Assembly: GCA_023228925.1 (NCBI GenBank)
Contig: JALOAF010000031.1
Coordinates: forward strand, 1-9,230
DNA length: 9,230 bases
Direction of reading: 5' to 3'
Source: Candidatus Absconditabacterales bacterium
GTDB taxonomy: Bacteria; Patescibacteriota; Gracilibacteria; Absconditabacterales; Absconditicoccaceae
The translations under genes were made by a program, and so were the position numbers. Below, piece by piece: positions 6,462-9,230 of the stretch (position 1 is the stretch's first letter; each line of letters starts with the position of its first letter). The notes below the pieces were generated by a model. The model was not told the origin of the DNA and did no database searches. It worked only from the letters and a program-made list of their open reading frames with translations.

Positions 6462-7886
6462 ATGTGATTTAATCTAGAAACTATTGTATCTTGGGCAAAA
6501 AGAAAATGATTTGTTTTTCCAAATTCTGAAATTTATGGCTGATTGGCTAATGCTTGGGATTTTGGACCTTATGGATCTTTATTGAAAAAAAATATTTCTG
6601 ATCTTTGGACAAAACATTTTACTCAAGAAAGAGATGATATAGTTTTTATGGATACTGCCATTATTGCTCATCCTACCACTTGGCAAGCAAGTTGACATTT
6701 AGCTTCCTTTGCTGACGCTTTGATAGATGATAAAAATACTGGTCAAAGATTTCGTGCAGATAAAATTATTGAAGATTTTTTTGAAAAAAATAGAGAATGA
6801 TTGAGTGATGAAGATTTAGCTAAAAAATTGTGAGTAAAAAATCTATCTCCTGAGTCTTGGGGAAATGAATGAATGAGAGAGTTTATTGTAAACAATATTC
6901 CAAATAATCCTGAAACTTGAAAAGCAGCCAATTGGACTGAATGTAGAAACTTCAATTTGATGCTGGATACTCACTTATGACCTATAGCAAACGATTCTAG
7001 CAAGGTTTATTTGAGACCAGAAACTTGTCAATCTTTGTTTACAGACTTTAGAACTGTTTTGGATAGTAGCAGAATGAAAATCCCATTTGGATTAGCACAA
7101 GTATGAAAAGCATTTAGAAACGAAATTACTCCGGGCCAATTTTTGTATAGAACTAGAGAATTTGAACAAATGGAAATAGAATATTTTGTAGAAAATGATG
7201 CTGATAAAGCTATGGATACCTATGAACAATGGAAAAAAGATTCTATGGAATACCGAACTAAAATAATTGGAATTAAGTCTGAAAATTTAAGATTTAGAGA
7301 TCATGAAAAATTAGCTCACTATGCTGCTGCAGCAGTAGATATAGAATATAAATATCCACGATGATTTGGAGAAATTCAGGGAGTACACAATAGAACTGAT
7401 TTTGATCTAACTCAACATCAAACTATAAGTGGAAAAGATATGCAATACTCTGATCCTTTTACTGGGAAAAGATATATTCCACGATGTGTAGAAGCTTCAT
7501 GGTGACTTGGAAGATCTGTAATGGTAACTATGCTAGAATTTTATGATGAAGAAGTTTTGGAAAATTGAGAAAAGCGTGTAGTAGTAAGATTTCCAAAACA
7601 ATTAGCTCCAGTAAAATTTGCTATTTTACCATTAGTAAAAAAAGATGAAAAACAAATAGAAATAGCAGAAAAAATATTCAAAGATTTAAGTAAAAAATTT
7701 AAATGTGAATATGACGATTGAGGAGCTATTGGAAAAAGATATCGCAGACAAGATGAAATAGGTACTCCTTTTTGTATTACGGTTGATCCACAAAGTATAG
7801 AAGATGGAACTGTGACTATTAGAGAAAGAGACAGTATGGAACAAAAAAGAGTGAAATTTGAAGAATTAGAATGATTTATGGAATAA
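6462..7886 (+). CDS. glyS: glycine--tRNA ligase (dimeric class II GlyRS)
   Basis: The 474-aa enzyme attaches glycine to tRNA-Gly in the cytosol. The length and motifs fit the single-chain dimeric type, not the alpha/beta tetramer. The N-terminal signature [20 protein letters not shown] is at residues 16-35. The insertion region follows at about 75-180, with HLASFAD near 79. RPET is at 185-188, motif 2 FRNEI at 218-222 with [12 protein letters not shown] at 231-242, and motif 3 EASWGLGR at 344-351. An anticodon-binding domain (about 383-470) begins [10 protein letters not shown]. Fifteen of 31 glycines are TGA by hand count, including the second codon, one G of the YGG signature and the first G of motif 3. 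This is the strongest proof of the altered code, and this enzyme must also charge the UGA-reading tRNA-Gly. The ATG at 6462 gives a family-like N-terminus. Usual symbols are glyS or glyQS. Confidence 0.97.
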
Positions 7887-7961
7887 TCACTTATTAAGTA
7901 TTCGTTTATAATACTGCTATCTACGACATTTGAATCAGAAAATGATGTAAATTAAAATCTA
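7887..7961. other. short intergenic stretch
   Basis: A weak hairpin AGTATT/AATACT lies near 7897-7915 without a T tract. It may help end the glycyl-tRNA synthetase transcript, but it is not a convincing terminator. Confidence 0.25.
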
Positions 7962-7989
7962 TTGAAAATGATTTAATATTGATTACAAT
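7962..7989 (+). promoter_or_regulatory. promoter of the toxin-antitoxin operon
   Basis: TTGAAA (7962-7967) and TACAAT (7984-7989) are 16 bases apart, close to the bacterial housekeeping consensus. Transcription would start near 7996, about 25 bases before the antitoxin ATG. The -10 box lies inside the left arm of the inverted repeat described next, as expected for an autorepressed module. Confidence 0.6.
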
Positions 7990-8013
7990 GTATATGTTTA
8001 TATATCAATTGTA
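7984..8013. promoter_or_regulatory. inverted repeat, probable antitoxin operator
   Basis: TACAATGTATAT (7984-7995) and ATATCAATTGTA (8002-8013) match as inverted arms at 10 of 12 positions with a 6-base spacer, ending 6 bases before the antitoxin ATG. Ribbon-helix-helix antitoxins typically bind such sites alone or with the toxin to repress their own operon. Confidence 0.55.
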
Positions 8014-8019
8014 TTACAA

Positions 8020-8250
8020 ATGACCACACAAACAATTTCAGTTAGAGTTGATTCAAATGTTTTAGAAGCCGTAAAAAAAATAGCTAAGCTTAACTGACTT
8101 AGTTTAAGTTCTGTTATTAATGTAAAATTGAGAGAATTCGCTAATAATAAAGAATTACGCTTAGTAGATGATGAAATTTTTGATATTAGTTTTTGAAAAA
8201 AATGAGTTCCTGCACAAGAAATTTTAGATTATCTAAAATCCTTAAATTAA
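8020..8250 (+). CDS. RelB/DinJ-like ribbon-helix-helix antitoxin
   Basis: The 76-aa product begins TQTISVRVDSNVLEAVKKIAK. This is a beta strand (3-10) followed by helix A (13-24), then a turn at NGLSLSS (25-31) and helix B through about 41: the ribbon-helix-helix DNA-binding fold of RelB/DinJ antitoxins. Residues 45-76 form the toxin-wrapping tail. It should neutralise the toxin encoded next and repress the operon through the inverted repeat at its promoter. All three glycines are TGA. Its TAA directly abuts the toxin ATG, so the two are translated together. No Shine-Dalgarno sequence is visible; the leader would be short. Confidence 0.85.
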
Positions 8251-8493
8251 ATGGTTGAGAATTGGAAAAAAGAATTAAAGAAAATATCTAAATCTTGAAG
8301 GACAAACATAGAGAACTTAATTAATAAAATTTTGTTGTGATATTTTGACTGATTAGACATTACAAAGACTCAATGAAATGATGACTTATATAGGTGTAGA
8401 TCGTGAAAATATAGAGTGATTTTTTATATAAAACAACTTAGTGTGATTATAGTTAAAGTTGGGAATAGATGAGATATTTATAAATGATTATAA
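8251..8493 (+). CDS. RelE/ParE-superfamily toxin
   Basis: The 80-aa product has the C-terminal signature of the superfamily: LYRCRSGKYRVIFYI at 46-60, VIIVKVGNRGDIYK at 65-78. These correspond to the beta strands carrying the basic residues that contact RNA or gyrase (R48, R50, R55, R73). The helical N-terminus is short. RelE members cut mRNA in the ribosome, while ParE members poison gyrase; the sequence does not separate them. Pairing with a RelB/DinJ-like antitoxin favours an mRNA interferase of the RelE/YafQ kind. Seven of 8 glycines are TGA. The ATG follows the antitoxin TAA with no gap. The frame beyond the TAA stays open for 15 more codons, reading VERKCKTDNFIDYLV, perhaps by chance. 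Confidence 0.85.
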
Positions 8494-8601
8494 GTAGAAA
8501 GAAAATGCAAAACTGATAATTTTATTGATTATTTGGTATAAAAAAGATATTTATAATGAGCTATGAAATTCAATTATTTTTAAATTTCAATTATATAATC
8601 C
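8494..8601. other. intergenic stretch after the toxin gene
   Basis: Nothing firm. GAAATT/AATTTC arms around 8569-8588 could form a small hairpin. No T-tract terminator and no coding frame of note. Confidence 0.3.
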
Positions 8602-8835
8602 ATGAACATAAAAAAAATATTAAATTTTATTGATTGAACTTTACCAAAATGAGCTGAAGACCACTCCATTAGGGAAAAGATTTTTTTCATATTGCAAAAA
8701 TAAACTATGATTTGAGCCAGAACCTTGTAAATTTGATTACCTATAAGATTGGTAAGATTGCTCGATATAGATGTGGATAAAGCTCTTAAACAAAAAATAG
8801 AAATACTAAGAGAAAGATTAAAAAAAAGCAAATAA
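8602..8835 (+). pseudogene. frame-disrupted remnant, possibly MazG-like pyrophosphohydrolase
   Basis: ATG at 8602 opens a frame reading MNIKKILNFIDGTLPKGAED and HSIREKIFFILQK, then TAA at 8701. The frame one base back (8700-8763) continues as INYDLSQNLVNLITYKIGKIA. The original frame resumes as LLDIDVDKALKQKIEILRE and ends with TAA at 8833. One lost A in the A run at 8696-8700 and one extra base near 8763 would join the three parts into about 77 residues. The pattern of helical segment, then LDIDVDKAL-K and R near the end, recalls the tail of MazG-type nucleotide pyrophosphohydrolases, but the E-x-x-E metal motif is not evident. Two TGAs encode glycine in the first part. Family assignment is weak; disruption is clearer. 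Confidence 0.4.
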
Positions 8836-8860
8836 GAAACATTTATTACTTTTCAAAAAA

Positions 8861-9070
8861 ATGAACAAAAAATGGCTTTTTATTGGATTAGGAATAATTT
8901 TGTTTGTGTGAATAATTAACACACTTGTAAATATTAAAGCAATGATAGATTGTGTTTGATGCTCTGCTCCATGGTGGACTGCCTTGATAAGTACAGGAAT
9001 TTTGTATCTCGTGATATGAGCAATATACCGATTTGTTTATCTATTACTTTCATATCTGAAAAAAAAGTAG
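8861..9070 (+). CDS. small two-helix membrane protein, unknown function
   Basis: The 69-aa product has a short basic N-terminus (MNKK), a first membrane helix at about 5-23, a short loop with Cys31-x-x-Cys34 and PWW, then a second helix at about 39-65 and a basic end (KKK). With both basic ends inside, the cysteine-bearing loop would face outward. Three of 6 glycines are TGA, and the stop is TAG, the only TAG stop used here. The CxxC could bind metal or form a disulfide; this is only a possibility. I recognise no family. No Shine-Dalgarno sequence is visible and the gene stands alone. Confidence 0.7.
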
Positions 9071-9084
9071 CAATTTTTACAAAA

Positions 9085-9114
9085 CAACAGTTTTATTGAA
9101 AATATGTACTGTTG
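9085..9114. repeat. inverted repeat after the membrane protein gene
   Basis: CAACAGT (9085-9091) and ACTGTTG (9108-9114) form a perfect 7-bp stem with a 16-base loop. There is no T tract, so a terminator role is doubtful. Confidence 0.35.
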
Positions 9115-9137
9115 CATAGATAACTTTACACATTGAC

Positions 9138-9208
9138 TAGAAGATAAAGAAATGATAAGTTTTTTCAAGGGCGTTAGCCCTTGCATAGCTAATCATGTAT
9201 GTCTTCTA
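9138..9208. repeat. nested stem-loop at the right edge
   Basis: CAAGGGC-GTTA-GCCCTTG (9166-9183) is a perfect 7-bp GC-rich hairpin in otherwise AT-rich DNA. It is enclosed by TAGAAGA (9138-9144) and TCTTCTA (9202-9208). TTGCATAG occurs at 9112 and again at 9181. It may be a dispersed palindromic repeat or part of a structured RNA continuing past the window. No gene is visible from 9071 to 9230. Confidence 0.45.
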
Positions 9209-9230
9209 TGATAATTATAGTAGTATAACC

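Noticed and set aside
7738..7743. Avoidance of the predicted GATATC target
   Set aside because: I found one GATATC (7738, inside glyS) among roughly twenty GATAT strings. With C being rare, about this many are expected, so avoidance cannot be claimed from this window.

Overview
The window comes from a bacterium that reads UGA as glycine (translation table 25), as known for Candidatus Absconditabacteria (SR1) and Gracilibacteria. The key evidence is the glycyl-tRNA synthetase at 6462-7886. It is one 474-codon frame closed by TAA, but only if about fifteen in-frame TGAs are read through, and those TGAs fall on glycines conserved in the family. All the other intact genes except the small 2867-3115 frame also contain in-frame TGA. 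Genes end in TAA or, once, TAG, never TGA. The DNA is very AT-rich and most starts lack a Shine-Dalgarno sequence. A standard-code annotation would shatter nearly every gene here.

Left part (1-4163, + strand) is a defence-type region. It holds a 5'-broken cas10/csm1 remnant next to a 77-bp palindromic element. Next comes a complete EcoRV-like restriction endonuclease overlapped by its Dam-family adenine methyltransferase, with predicted specificity GATATC. A short charged helical protein and a 340-aa protein of unknown role with a PD-(D/E)xK/RecB-like nuclease signature follow as an apparent pair. A strong bidirectional terminator (4202-4240) separates this block from a convergent peroxiredoxin gene (4255-4908, - strand), which has two inverted repeats upstream.

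Middle part (4909-6461) has no confident gene. It contains a two-hairpin REP-like palindrome beginning TGTCATTCTGAGC, further fragments of that terminus, a reverse-strand terminator with a nearby hairpin, possible traces of decayed coding sequence on both strands, and seven perfectly phased 19-bp tandem repeats.

Right part (6462-9230, + strand) has glycyl-tRNA synthetase, then a RelB/RelE-type toxin-antitoxin pair with a promoter overlapping an inverted-repeat operator candidate. After these come a frame-disrupted remnant possibly related to MazG-type pyrophosphohydrolases, a two-helix membrane protein, and a stem-loop region at the end.

The restriction-modification genes use UGA for 36 of 37 glycines (hand count), against about half in glycyl-tRNA synthetase and 2 of 13 in the peroxiredoxin. 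The defence genes therefore look long resident in recoded genomes rather than recently taken from standard-code donors. The most notable content is the fully recoded EcoRV-type system and the uncharacterised helical protein/nuclease pair beside it.
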